Assembly: GCF_042679565.1 (NCBI RefSeq)
Contig: NZ_JBHTMY010000003.1
Span: 620,001 to 684,000 of the forward strand
Direction: 5' to 3'
DNA from: Namhaeicola litoreus
GTDB taxonomy: Bacteria > Bacteroidota > Bacteroidia > Flavobacteriales > Flavobacteriaceae
DNA: 64,000 nucleotides
Of this stretch, positions 27,116 to 35,281 are shown in pieces. The translations under genes and the position numbers were made by a program. The notes under the pieces are model-generated. The model made no database searches. It was given only the letters and a program-made list of their open reading frames with translations, and had not been told where the DNA came from. Each line of letters opens with the position of its first letter. Position 1 is the first letter of the stretch.

Positions 27116-29546
27116 TTTTCTCATCTTCATCTATTTCAAAAATACTTTTCTTCATTTCATTCGCTCTGTTCTTCGAATTTCTTTTTGGTGCTTTATTAAA
27201 TCTGTAAGAAAAAGATAGTAAAAAGTTTGGGTCAAAAATCGAGTTTCTATTTGTAATGGCATTAGCCTCCACAGATTCGTAAATTATATTTCTTGTTTTG
27301 AATATATCGTGTGCTGTAAAGGCTAACGTCGCTTTGTTGTTGAAAAAATCTTTGCTCAATGCTAAGTTGATATATTGAATTGCTTTGAGTTCAGTGAGTC
27401 CTGTAATTTTTTCACTTTGATAAGTAAAACTAGGTTGTATTTTCCACGAATTACCGAAACGAAAATCTAGAATGGCATTACCATAAAATACAAAATCTTC
27501 TGCATCATACAATCCATTTTCAGTTTTAGTAAGCTCGAAATAGTACGGGCTTAGCAATGTTCTAAATCTTAGATTATCTGTAATGGGATATATAAAATCA
27601 AATTCAATTCCGTATTGGTTTAAATCGCCATTATTAATAGGTTTTCTTAAAAATATATCAAATCCTTCATTGGTTTGCTCACCAGTATTTTCTAATATGG
27701 AGAGAACCTGATTGTGATCTAATGATGCAAATAAAGCTGTGTTTAAAGACCCTTTTTTGAATTGTTTATAATATTCTGCTACGAAATAGTCAGAATAATA
27801 AGGTTGTAAAAATGGGTTTCCGGTAATAATAAAACGCTCATCCGCAAATGAAACAAAAGGATTTAGCTGCGATATGGATGGCCTGTAAATTGAACGCGAA
27901 TAATTAAAAGTGATCATGCTTTCGTCCATAAAAGTATAGGCTACCAAGGCACTAGGAAAAAAATCGGTGTATTGATTTGGTGTTTCAATATTGTTGGTAA
28001 GATCACTTGTTAAAACATCACTAAACTCAGACCTTAAGCCAACAGAAAAGTTCCATTTCTCTGTATTTTTACTCAAATTGAGATATCCGGCCAATACAGT
28101 TTCTTTATAACTTATATTGTTTTCGTAGCCCTCTATAGGCTCAAATACTTTGGGAATAGGGGCGAAATTAAAAATATTAAAGTCATTTTTATAATCTCTG
28201 TAGTTTGCTTTAAATCCACTTTCCAAAAGCCAATTATCATTAAAAGGTAAACTGTAATCCACTTGTCCCATAAGTGTATAAAAATCCTGAATTTTTAATG
28301 TTTTTTGTTGGTCTACAGACAAATTAGGAAACAGGTTGGTATTTAAAATATCCATTTGGTTGTCTGATTCTGATCTATCGTATTTTATATCGAAAGAAAG
28401 ATGATGTTCTTCTCGATTAAAAATAGTCTTATAACTGACCAAAAACTCAATATAATTTTCATCAGTATTATCCCAAACATCTCTATAAAGGTTATTGTCA
28501 ATGATATCATTTGAGGTGTAATCAGTCAAATCCAATTCGGATTTAAAGTTTTTGTTAGCCATGCTATACAAAAGAGATGAGTTTAATGTATTTTTATCGT
28601 CTAATTTAAATTCGCTTCCAACGTTGAATAGAAAACTATTTCTTTGTCTAAGATCATCTCTGGTTTCAAATAAATAAGGTCCGTTTTGCGGATTAATAAC
28701 GTTGTAATATTGTTCTATTTCTGAATACTTAATTTGGTTATTGTGATTATAACTTGCTGTAGAATAAACATTAACTTTGTCTGAGTTATAATTAACAAAG
28801 GTTGAGCCACCCGCTTCTGTAGGAATTCCACCGTGAAATTCTAATGTTCCATTAAATCCTTCGTTCCCACCTTTTTTAAGGATGATATTTACAATACCTC
28901 CTCCAGAATTTGCATCGTATTTTGCAGATTGGCTAATAATTTCAACTTTACTGATGGAGTTAGAGGGTATCGACTGAAGCAAATCTGCGTAATTTCCAGC
29001 AGTGGCAAAGGGTTTTCCATCTACCAAGATCATCGCTTCACTTCCTCTAATGATCACTCTACCTTGTTCATCAACCCTTAATGAGGGCGTGTTTTCGAGA
29101 ACAGTTATAGCACTGCCTCCTAAATTTCCTATATCTTTTGAAGCATTATAAATCTTTTTATCGAATTTATAATCCATTAAGTTATTATTGCCAATAATTT
29201 CAATTTCATCCAGATTTTCAAGGACTTCTTCAATTTCGATGACTCCTAAATCTAAATCTTGATCAATATTTATACGATTGATTATAAATGGTTTATAGGA
29301 TAAGAATTGAAAAGTAACTTTATAATTACCGCTTGGGATTTCGATAGTGAAGTTTCCTTTGGTATCGGTTACTATTCCTTTGAACTCACTGTTTTCAAGG
29401 TTGTAAAATGTTACAGTGGCATAGGGTAGGGGTTGATGGTTTTCAGAATCCTTTATGCGGCCTGTAATTGTTGCGATACTAGTATTCTGGGCTACCGTAT
29501 AGAACGAAACAAAAAATAACAATATGATCAGAGGAATAAATTTCAT
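27111..29546 (-). CDS. TonB-receptor-like outer-membrane barrel, paralogue of 24293-26758
   Basis: Outer-membrane protein of 811 residues with signal peptide (IPLIILLFFVSFYTVAQ), carboxypeptidase-regulatory-like domain (about 25-110, TITGRIKDSENHQPLPYATV), plug-like segment (about 120-225, VDGKPFATAGNYADLLQSIP and ISQSAKYDANSGGGIVNIILKKGG), and an OMP_b-brl_3 barrel. The DxxxGGGIVNIILKKG phrase corresponds to that of the neighbouring paralogue. C-terminal tail is basic (NRANEMKKSIFEIDEDEKN) and extends past the last barrel strand. Substrate unknown. The arrangement suggests an old duplication, with a small gene between. Confidence 0.85.
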   Translation of the reverse strand: MKFIPLIILLFFVSFYTVAQNTSIATITGRIKDSENHQPLPYATVTFYNLENSEFKGIVTDTKGNFTIEIPSGNYKVTFQFLSYKPFIINRINIDQDLDLGVIEIEEVLENLDEIEIIGNNNLMDYKFDKKIYNASKDIGNLGGSAITVLENTPSLRVDEQGRVIIRGSEAMILVDGKPFATAGNYADLLQSIPSNSISKVEIISQSAKYDANSGGGIVNIILKKGGNEGFNGTLEFHGGIPTEAGGSTFVNYNSDKVNVYSTASYNHNNQIKYSEIEQYYNVINPQNGPYLFETRDDLRQRNSFLFNVGSEFKLDDKNTLNSSLLYSMANKNFKSELDLTDYTSNDIIDNNLYRDVWDNTDENYIEFLVSYKTIFNREEHHLSFDIKYDRSESDNQMDILNTNLFPNLSVDQQKTLKIQDFYTLMGQVDYSLPFNDNWLLESGFKANYRDYKNDFNIFNFAPIPKVFEPIEGYENNISYKETVLAGYLNLSKNTEKWNFSVGLRSEFSDVLTSDLTNNIETPNQYTDFFPSALVAYTFMDESMITFNYSRSIYRPSISQLNPFVSFADERFIITGNPFLQPYYSDYFVAEYYKQFKKGSLNTALFASLDHNQVLSILENTGEQTNEGFDIFLRKPINNGDLNQYGIEFDFIYPITDNLRFRTLLSPYYFELTKTENGLYDAEDFVFYGNAILDFRFGNSWKIQPSFTYQSEKITGLTELKAIQYINLALSKDFFNNKATLAFTAHDIFKTRNIIYESVEANAITNRNSIFDPNFLLSFSYRFNKAPKRNSKNRANEMKKSIFEIDEDEKN

Positions 29547-29638
29547 TCGTCATTATCAAACGCGTAAATTAGATAAAAATTTCCAGCGAATGGATAGTGA
29601 AATTTGGTAAATTTTAATCTACCTAAAAACCACTATTT

Positions 29639-29989
29639 TTATATGTTTTTGAGGAATAATGCGATGTTTTCAGGTGGTCTTCCAATAACTCCTTTTTGAT
29701 TTGAAATAACGATGGGTCTTTCTATAAGTTTTGGAAATTCAACCATTGCAGATATAATCTCATCTTCTCTAAGATTTTTACCCTTGAAATGTTCTTTCCA
29801 ATCAGATTCACTGGTTCTAATTAAATCGATGGCATCGATGTTTAAATAATCTATAATTTCTTTAATCTCCTTTTTAGAAAGTGGGTTTTTAAGGTACTCT
29901 ATTGTTTCAAAATCTAGTGAAGCATTTTTAAGAATTTCTAAGCCCTGTCTGCTCTTGCTACACCTTGGATTATGGTAAAATTTTATCAT
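29639..29989 (-). CDS. ArsC/Spx-family protein, arsenate-reductase-like
   Basis: Small thioredoxin-fold protein of 116 residues. The active-site region NPRCSKSR places a Cys at residue 10, followed by a Ser two residues later; ERPIVISNQKGVIGRPPENI in the C-terminal part gives the family-conserved Arg and GRPPE. These are the residues of glutaredoxin-dependent arsenate reductases, but Spx-like proteins share the fold and no ars genes are near. A general thiol role in connection with bacillithiol is possible. It is monocistronic and divergent from tatD. Confidence 0.85.
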   Translation of the reverse strand: MIKFYHNPRCSKSRQGLEILKNASLDFETIEYLKNPLSKKEIKEIIDYLNIDAIDLIRTSESDWKEHFKGKNLREDEIISAMVEFPKLIERPIVISNQKGVIGRPPENIALFLKNI

Positions 29990-30063
29990 ATAAAATATTT
30001 TTTCAGCACAAATATAGATTATTCGTTTGTATTTTTTTAGTCATTTCATAAGGCATTTTTGTT

Positions 30064-30092
30064 TTTGGACTAGTAGAGAAGGGCTATATTTG
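30064..30092 (+). promoter_or_regulatory. Bacteroidota promoter for tatD
   Basis: TTTG at 30064-30067, a 17-base spacer, then TATATTTG at 30085-30092. It lies 13 bases before the TTG start of tatD, leaving a very short leader. Confidence 0.6.
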
Positions 30093-30105
30093 TAAACAAA
30101 AAATC

Positions 30106-30873
30106 TTGATTCTTACAGATACACATACCCATCTATATTCTGAACAATTTGATGAAGATAGAAGAACCGTAATACAAAAGGCTATCGATGCTGGAATTGA
30201 GCGGTTCTTTATTCCGGCTATAGATAAAAGTTATTACAAATCAATGTTTGATTTGAAAAGAGATTTCCCTGATCATATTTTTTTAATGTCAGGACTTCAC
30301 CCTACTCATGTTAAAGAAGATTATTTAGAAGAATTAGAAGTAGTGAGGAAAAATATTGAAACTGGTTCCTTCTGTGGCATCGGCGAGATTGGGATTGATC
30401 TTTATTGGGATAAGTCTTACCTAGTGCAGCAACAGGATGCATTTAGAAAGCAAATACAATGGGCAAAAGAATTAAATCTGCCAATTGCCATTCATTGTAG
30501 AGAGGCCTTTGAACCTATTTTTGAAATTTTAGAGGAAGAACAAGATAAAAAATTATTTGGTATTTTTCATTGTTTTACAGGTAATAAGGAACAGGCCGAA
30601 AGAGCTATTCGCTTAAATATGAAACTTGGAATAGGAGGTGTAGTAACTTTTAAAAACGGAAAAATTGACCAATTCATTAAACACATTCCACTTGATCATA
30701 TTGTTTTAGAAACAGACTCTCCTTACTTGGCACCAGCCCCATACAGAGGAAAAAGAAACGAAAGTATTTATTTACTCAAAGTAGCAGAAAAGCTAAGTGA
30801 GATTTACGGTTTAGACATCGAGGAATTGGCAAAAATCACCACAGAAAATTCACGACAAATTTTTAAAGTTTAA
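30106..30873 (+). CDS. tatD: TatD-family metal-dependent hydrolase
   Basis: Metal-dependent deoxyribonuclease-like hydrolase of 255 residues. Metal ligands: DTHTHL at residues 5-10 (His7, His9), GEIGID with Glu near 97, HCREAF and HCFTG His residues near 132 and 158, and Asp in LETDSPYLAP near 206. TatD proteins cut DNA 3' ends and act on damaged DNA. Start is TTG at 30106; no ATG lies upstream, and the HxH motif begins at once. The promoter at 30064-30092 confirms that translation starts here. It is followed after 2 bases by the MGMT gene. Confidence 0.93.
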   Translation: MILTDTHTHLYSEQFDEDRRTVIQKAIDAGIERFFIPAIDKSYYKSMFDLKRDFPDHIFLMSGLHPTHVKEDYLEELEVVRKNIETGSFCGIGEIGIDLYWDKSYLVQQQDAFRKQIQWAKELNLPIAIHCREAFEPIFEILEEEQDKKLFGIFHCFTGNKEQAERAIRLNMKLGIGGVVTFKNGKIDQFIKHIPLDHIVLETDSPYLAPAPYRGKRNESIYLLKVAEKLSEIYGLDIEELAKITTENSRQIFKV

Positions 30874-30875
30874 TA

Positions 30876-31358
30876 TTGAAAAATCGCCATCAAGCATATT
30901 TCCAAACTCCGATAGGAACAGCTAGAATAACTGGAGATGGAACATCAGTTGTTTCTTTAGAAGTTTTGGATGAGAAATTTATTGAAAGGGATGTAATTCC
31001 TGATTATATAATTATTGCGATAAATCAACTAAATGAATATTTTGAAGGAGAGAGAAAGGTTTTTGATTTCCCAATAGCTCCTCAAGGAACTGAATTTCAA
31101 AGAAAAGTTTGGAGTGAACTTTCCAAAATTCCATATGGAAAAACAATTTCTTATGCAGAACAATCTAAAAGAATGGGGGATCTGAAGGCAATTCGTGCCA
31201 TTGCTACTGCCAATGGGAAAAATCCACTTTGGATTGTTGTTCCATGTCACCGAGTAGTTGGGAGCAACGGATCACTTACAGGATATGCCGGGGGACTTTG
31301 GCGAAAAAAATGGTTACTAGAACATGAAAAATGTGAAAAGCAACAATCACTTTTTTAA
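30876..31358 (+). CDS. ogt: Methylated-DNA--protein-cysteine methyltransferase
   Basis: DNA repair protein of 160 residues that takes a methyl group from O6-methylguanine onto its own Cys. The active site VVPCHRVVG contains Cys124, preceded by the helix-turn-helix region FQRKVWSELSKIPYGKTISYAEQSK and the conserved Asn-Gly in ATANGKNPLW. It starts with TTG at 30876, 2 bases after tatD, and the pairing suggests a DNA repair operon. Length is the usual for the short type without the long N-terminal domain. Confidence 0.93.
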   Translation: MKNRHQAYFQTPIGTARITGDGTSVVSLEVLDEKFIERDVIPDYIIIAINQLNEYFEGERKVFDFPIAPQGTEFQRKVWSELSKIPYGKTISYAEQSKRMGDLKAIRAIATANGKNPLWIVVPCHRVVGSNGSLTGYAGGLWRKKWLLEHEKCEKQQSLF

Positions 31359-31365
31359 TTTGGCC

Positions 31366-31373
31366 TATTTTTG
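31366..31373 (+). promoter_or_regulatory. -7-like box TATTTTTG that decides the start of the next gene
   Basis: The TAnnTTTG match overlaps the TTG codon at 31371. If it is a promoter, transcription begins near 31380 and the start of the large protein must be the ATG at 31395. Confidence 0.5.
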
Positions 31374-31394
31374 AGCTTGCCGAATCATTTTTTC

Positions 31395-34300
31395 ATGAGA
31401 AAAGTTTTGCTTGTCGCCTTTATATTATGCTTTTCAAATTCTTTCGCGCAAAGTAAAGATGGTTTTATTTTAAAATGGCTCGAAGTTACTTCGCCTGTCT
31501 TACAAGTTGATAGCGTTAGTATAATGACTACTTCATTTGAGGTGAGAACTACCGATGATGAGCTTATAGAACCTTCAGAATATCATATTGATTTTTCAAC
31601 GGCTGTATTGACTTTGCTCTATCAAGATTCCGATTTGCCAGAAAGGATTCATGTGAAATATAAAAGATATCCGGACTTTTTAACCAAAACTTATTCAGGA
31701 ATAGATCCGTCAATCATTCAAGAAAAGACAACCGATCTTACCGAAATGTATAGTATATCTGATAAAACTAGAAATGCTCCCAATGAATTGTTTGAGGGTT
31801 TAAAGAGTTCAGGTAGTTTATCTCGTTCCATTACAATTGGCAATAACCAAGATGCGGTTGTGAATTCTAATTTCAATTTGCAAATAGAGGGCAAACTAAA
31901 TGAAAAAGTGTCTTTAAGATCCTCAATTACCGATAATAATATTCCCTTGCAAGAAGGAGTTTATACCCAAAGATTAAGAGATTTCGATAGGATCTATTTG
32001 GAAATTTTAGGAGACCATTGGAATGTGAAAGGTGGTGATCTCAACTTAACTAAGATCAATTCATCTTTTATGAATTTTAATAAAAAAATAACGGGAGTTA
32101 GTTTTGGAGGAGAAATTGAAGGAGATAGAGGGAGTCATTCTTTCTATGCTTCAGCTGGTTTGGTGAGGGGTAAGTTTTCAACCTTTCAGTTTACGGGTGT
32201 GGAAGGGAATCAGGGGCCATATAGAATTTTAGGTCCGAATAGAGAACAATATGTGTTTATATTATCGGGAAGTGAGACTTTGTATTTAAATGGAATACCT
32301 TTAAAAAGAGGTGAAAATGAGCAATATATCATCAATTACGCTACTGGAGAAATTACTTTTACTTCTCTGTTTACCGTAAATGCAAATATGCGTTTCACAC
32401 TAGATTATCAATTGGCTGAAAATAATTATACTAGATTTATTACAAATGATGGTTATAAATATTTTTCAGAAAAGTTGTCTGTGCATTTTGATTATTACAA
32501 TGAAACTGATTCAAAAAATAGACCAGCCCTTCAGGACCTCACAGATAATCAAAAAGAAATTTTATCAAATGCCGGTGATAACCCTTTAAAAATGGCGAGT
32601 CTGTCTGCAGTAATTTCAGAATATTCCCCCAACAAGGTTTTATACCGCAAAGTGAATACATTAAATGGTGAAATTTATGTTTACAGTAATAATCCAGAAG
32701 ATGAACTATTTGAAGTGAAATTTTCATTTTTGGGCAACAATCGAGGAGATTACGTGCTGGAGAGAAGTATAGCGGCTGGTAGAGTTTTTGCTTATATAAG
32801 TCCGATAAATGGTGTGAAACAAGGTAGTTATGAACCGATCTTCCTTTTGGCGGCACCAGTTTCTTTGCAATTAATTGATTTGAACATCAATTATCATCCG
32901 AATAAAAAGACAAATGTTATAACAGAGTTAGCCGCAAGTAATCAAGATTTAAATCTTTTTTCTTCTCAGGATGATAGTGACAATCAAGGTTTAGCAACAA
33001 AATTTTTATGGGATCAAAAGATAATCGATCGAAAATGGGATCTTTTTTCAAGTGTAAATTATGAATTTATCACGAAAAATTTCAGAACTGTTGAACGATA
33101 CCGAAATATAGAGTTTTTACGCGATTGGAATTTACAGAATCAGCCAGGATTAAGTAAGGAAAATCAATCATTCTTTACAGGTGGATTTAGATTTTTAAAT
33201 GAGAATAGGGGGCAAATTACCTATCAGTTTCAAAACTTGAAACTAGGAGAATCCTTCAAAGGAAATAGAAATATAGTAAAAACCTATTACAATTTTGAAC
33301 AAACCCATATAAATTGGGAAGGAAGTTTTTTAACCGGAGAATCTGATTTGGAAGAAAGTACTTTTTTCAGATCCTACTTTAACCTACAACAAGAATTTGG
33401 AAATTACTGGGCAGGCCTAAGATCCGTAGTAGAATCTAATGAGATAAAGGAATTTAATAACATTTTAGACCCTTCAAGTCATAAATTGTTTGATATTCAT
33501 GGGAATATTGGTGTAGGTGATAGTGCTAAAACATTTGTACAATTGGGTTATTTATATCAAAAAGTAGATAGCGTAAGAGCAAATAATTTAGAGAAGGTTA
33601 ACCATGCGCATTATTTTTCAATAGAGGGCAGATGGAGTCCCTTTAAAAGAGGTGAGTTCAATGCTAATATTGGATACAGACAGGTTTTGCCGGTTGAAAT
33701 GAAAAAAGAAGAAACATTAAATGGACGTCTGACTTACAATCAATTTTTGTGGAAAGATTTTGTGCACTTCAACTTCTCCTATCAGACTAAATCTGGAGTT
33801 CTTCCTCAACAAGATTTTTCTTATGTAGAAGTAGAGCCGGGTAAAGGATTTTATACGTGGATAGATTTTAACGGAAATCAAATACAAGAATTAGACGAAT
33901 TTGTTATTGCTAGCTTTCCAGACGAAGCCATTTATATTCGTGTTTTGTTGCCCAATCTAAACTATATCAGATCACATGAGAATAGTTTAAGTCAAGCTTT
34001 AAACATTCAAGCCAGATCATGGCAAAACCAAGAGGGAATAAAAAAGGTAATCTCTCATTTTAGCAATCAATTTTATTATTTGATAAAATCAAATCAAAAG
34101 AGAGGTGAGGGGAGTGTTAATTTTAACCCCTATGCTAACAATGAAGAAGATTTACTTTCTCTTGATAATCAAATTCGAAATAGTTTTTTCTTTAATAGAG
34201 GCCTACAAAAATTTAGCACTGGTTATATTTTCTCAGAAGGAAGGAAAAAGAATTACTTTTTGATAGATGATCGGGATCTTTCAATTCGAAACCATCAATT

Positions 34301-34805
34301 TTTGTTCAATCATCGTTTGGGTACTTTTTGGCTTTTTGAAATAAATGGAGAAATAGGTAAGACCATTTCATCGTCTGAACTTTTTGCTAATCGAAACTAC
34401 GAAATTGAAAATTTTACATGTAGACCGGCCATTTCCTATTTGTTCAATAATCAGACAAAATTTGATTTTCATTATCAATTTAAAAAAAAGGAAAACCAAC
34501 AAGCTGATTTTGAAAACTTACAAGCACATAACTTTGGTGTAAGTGGAAATTGGGCAAATGCAGATAAATTTAACCTGATTGGGTCTTTGAATTATATCAT
34601 CAATGATTTTGAAGGAAACCCGAATTCTTTGATAGGTTATCAGATGTTAGAAGGATTAAAATCAGGTAAAAATATGACTTGGTCAATAAATTTTCAAAAA
34701 AGAATATTTACTTATTTGGATGTGAACTTTGCATATTTAGGAAGAAAATCAGAAGAAATTAAGGCCATTCATACTGGTACAGTGCAACTTCGCGCAAGCT
34801 TTTAA
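31395..34805 (+). CDS. Very large outer-membrane barrel-like protein of unknown function
   Basis: Protein of 1136 residues from the ATG at 31395, with signal peptide (MRKVLLVAFILCFSNSFAQ). The body is a long series of beta strands with alternating aromatic and polar residues, a Gly-Gly/aromatic-rich pattern, and many putative hairpins, consistent with a large outer-membrane barrel or a long beta-rich surface protein. Conspicuous is ETLYLNGIPLKRGENEQYII, followed by YATGEITFTSLFTVNANMRFTLDY, found about 290-345, which occurs in conserved Bacteroidota proteins of similar size. No plug, TonB box or Ig-like domain was recognised at the N-terminus. The upstream TTG at 31371 would add residues in front of the signal peptide and lies in a -7 box. 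Confidence 0.75.
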   Translation: MRKVLLVAFILCFSNSFAQSKDGFILKWLEVTSPVLQVDSVSIMTTSFEVRTTDDELIEPSEYHIDFSTAVLTLLYQDSDLPERIHVKYKRYPDFLTKTYSGIDPSIIQEKTTDLTEMYSISDKTRNAPNELFEGLKSSGSLSRSITIGNNQDAVVNSNFNLQIEGKLNEKVSLRSSITDNNIPLQEGVYTQRLRDFDRIYLEILGDHWNVKGGDLNLTKINSSFMNFNKKITGVSFGGEIEGDRGSHSFYASAGLVRGKFSTFQFTGVEGNQGPYRILGPNREQYVFILSGSETLYLNGIPLKRGENEQYIINYATGEITFTSLFTVNANMRFTLDYQLAENNYTRFITNDGYKYFSEKLSVHFDYYNETDSKNRPALQDLTDNQKEILSNAGDNPLKMASLSAVISEYSPNKVLYRKVNTLNGEIYVYSNNPEDELFEVKFSFLGNNRGDYVLERSIAAGRVFAYISPINGVKQGSYEPIFLLAAPVSLQLIDLNINYHPNKKTNVITELAASNQDLNLFSSQDDSDNQGLATKFLWDQKIIDRKWDLFSSVNYEFITKNFRTVERYRNIEFLRDWNLQNQPGLSKENQSFFTGGFRFLNENRGQITYQFQNLKLGESFKGNRNIVKTYYNFEQTHINWEGSFLTGESDLEESTFFRSYFNLQQEFGNYWAGLRSVVESNEIKEFNNILDPSSHKLFDIHGNIGVGDSAKTFVQLGYLYQKVDSVRANNLEKVNHAHYFSIEGRWSPFKRGEFNANIGYRQVLPVEMKKEETLNGRLTYNQFLWKDFVHFNFSYQTKSGVLPQQDFSYVEVEPGKGFYTWIDFNGNQIQELDEFVIASFPDEAIYIRVLLPNLNYIRSHENSLSQALNIQARSWQNQEGIKKVISHFSNQFYYLIKSNQKRGEGSVNFNPYANNEEDLLSLDNQIRNSFFFNRGLQKFSTGYIFSEGRKKNYFLIDDRDLSIRNHQFLFNHRLGTFWLFEINGEIGKTISSSELFANRNYEIENFTCRPAISYLFNNQTKFDFHYQFKKKENQQADFENLQAHNFGVSGNWANADKFNLIGSLNYIINDFEGNPNSLIGYQMLEGLKSGKNMTWSINFQKRIFTYLDVNFAYLGRKSEEIKAIHTGTVQLRASF

Positions 34806-35174
34806 TTAATCAAAACCAATCCAGTCTATTTTGATATAGCCATTTTGGTTGAGATCTTTATTTCCTGACTTTGCGATATATTCCGGAACTAAATTATTCC
34901 AAATTTCTGTATCATAGTGTATTCCATCTCCAACAATAGCTGTGTATTCTACATTTCTATTTAGTGCGACATTGTCGAGTAAAACTGTTTCTCCCTGGTT
35001 TGCGCCTACCAATTTTATTGTTGCAACAATATTTTCTGCATTGACAACAAATGTATGTTTGCCTGCCTGATTAAAGGCATAACTGCCAGATATTTCTTTT
35101 AATTCATCGTTGGTGCTACAAGAAAAGAAAGGAACGATCAAGCAAATCACCACAAAGTTCTTTAAAAATCTCAT
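34806..35174 (-). CDS. Small lipoprotein of unknown function
   Basis: Lipoprotein of 122 residues with a signal peptide and Cys19 after FFS, followed by STNDELKEISGSYAFNQAGKHT. The mature part, about 100 residues, contains a beta-sandwich-like pattern (FVVNAENIVATIKLVG, VLLDNVALNRNVEYTAIVG). No enzyme motif. Its stop directly adjoins the stop of the large barrel gene on the opposite strand. Charged residues after Cys are polar but do not fit the surface-export consensus well. Confidence 0.7.
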   Translation of the reverse strand: MRFLKNFVVICLIVPFFSCSTNDELKEISGSYAFNQAGKHTFVVNAENIVATIKLVGANQGETVLLDNVALNRNVEYTAIVGDGIHYDTEIWNNLVPEYIAKSGNKDLNQNGYIKIDWIGFD

Positions 35175-35281
35175 AATACTTTTTTTAACAGGTATATGTG
35201 GTATAACGCTGTTCTAAAAGCAATTATTGTCTTTCATCTAAATAATTGTACTGATGCTTAACGAATTAAGATATTTTTTAA

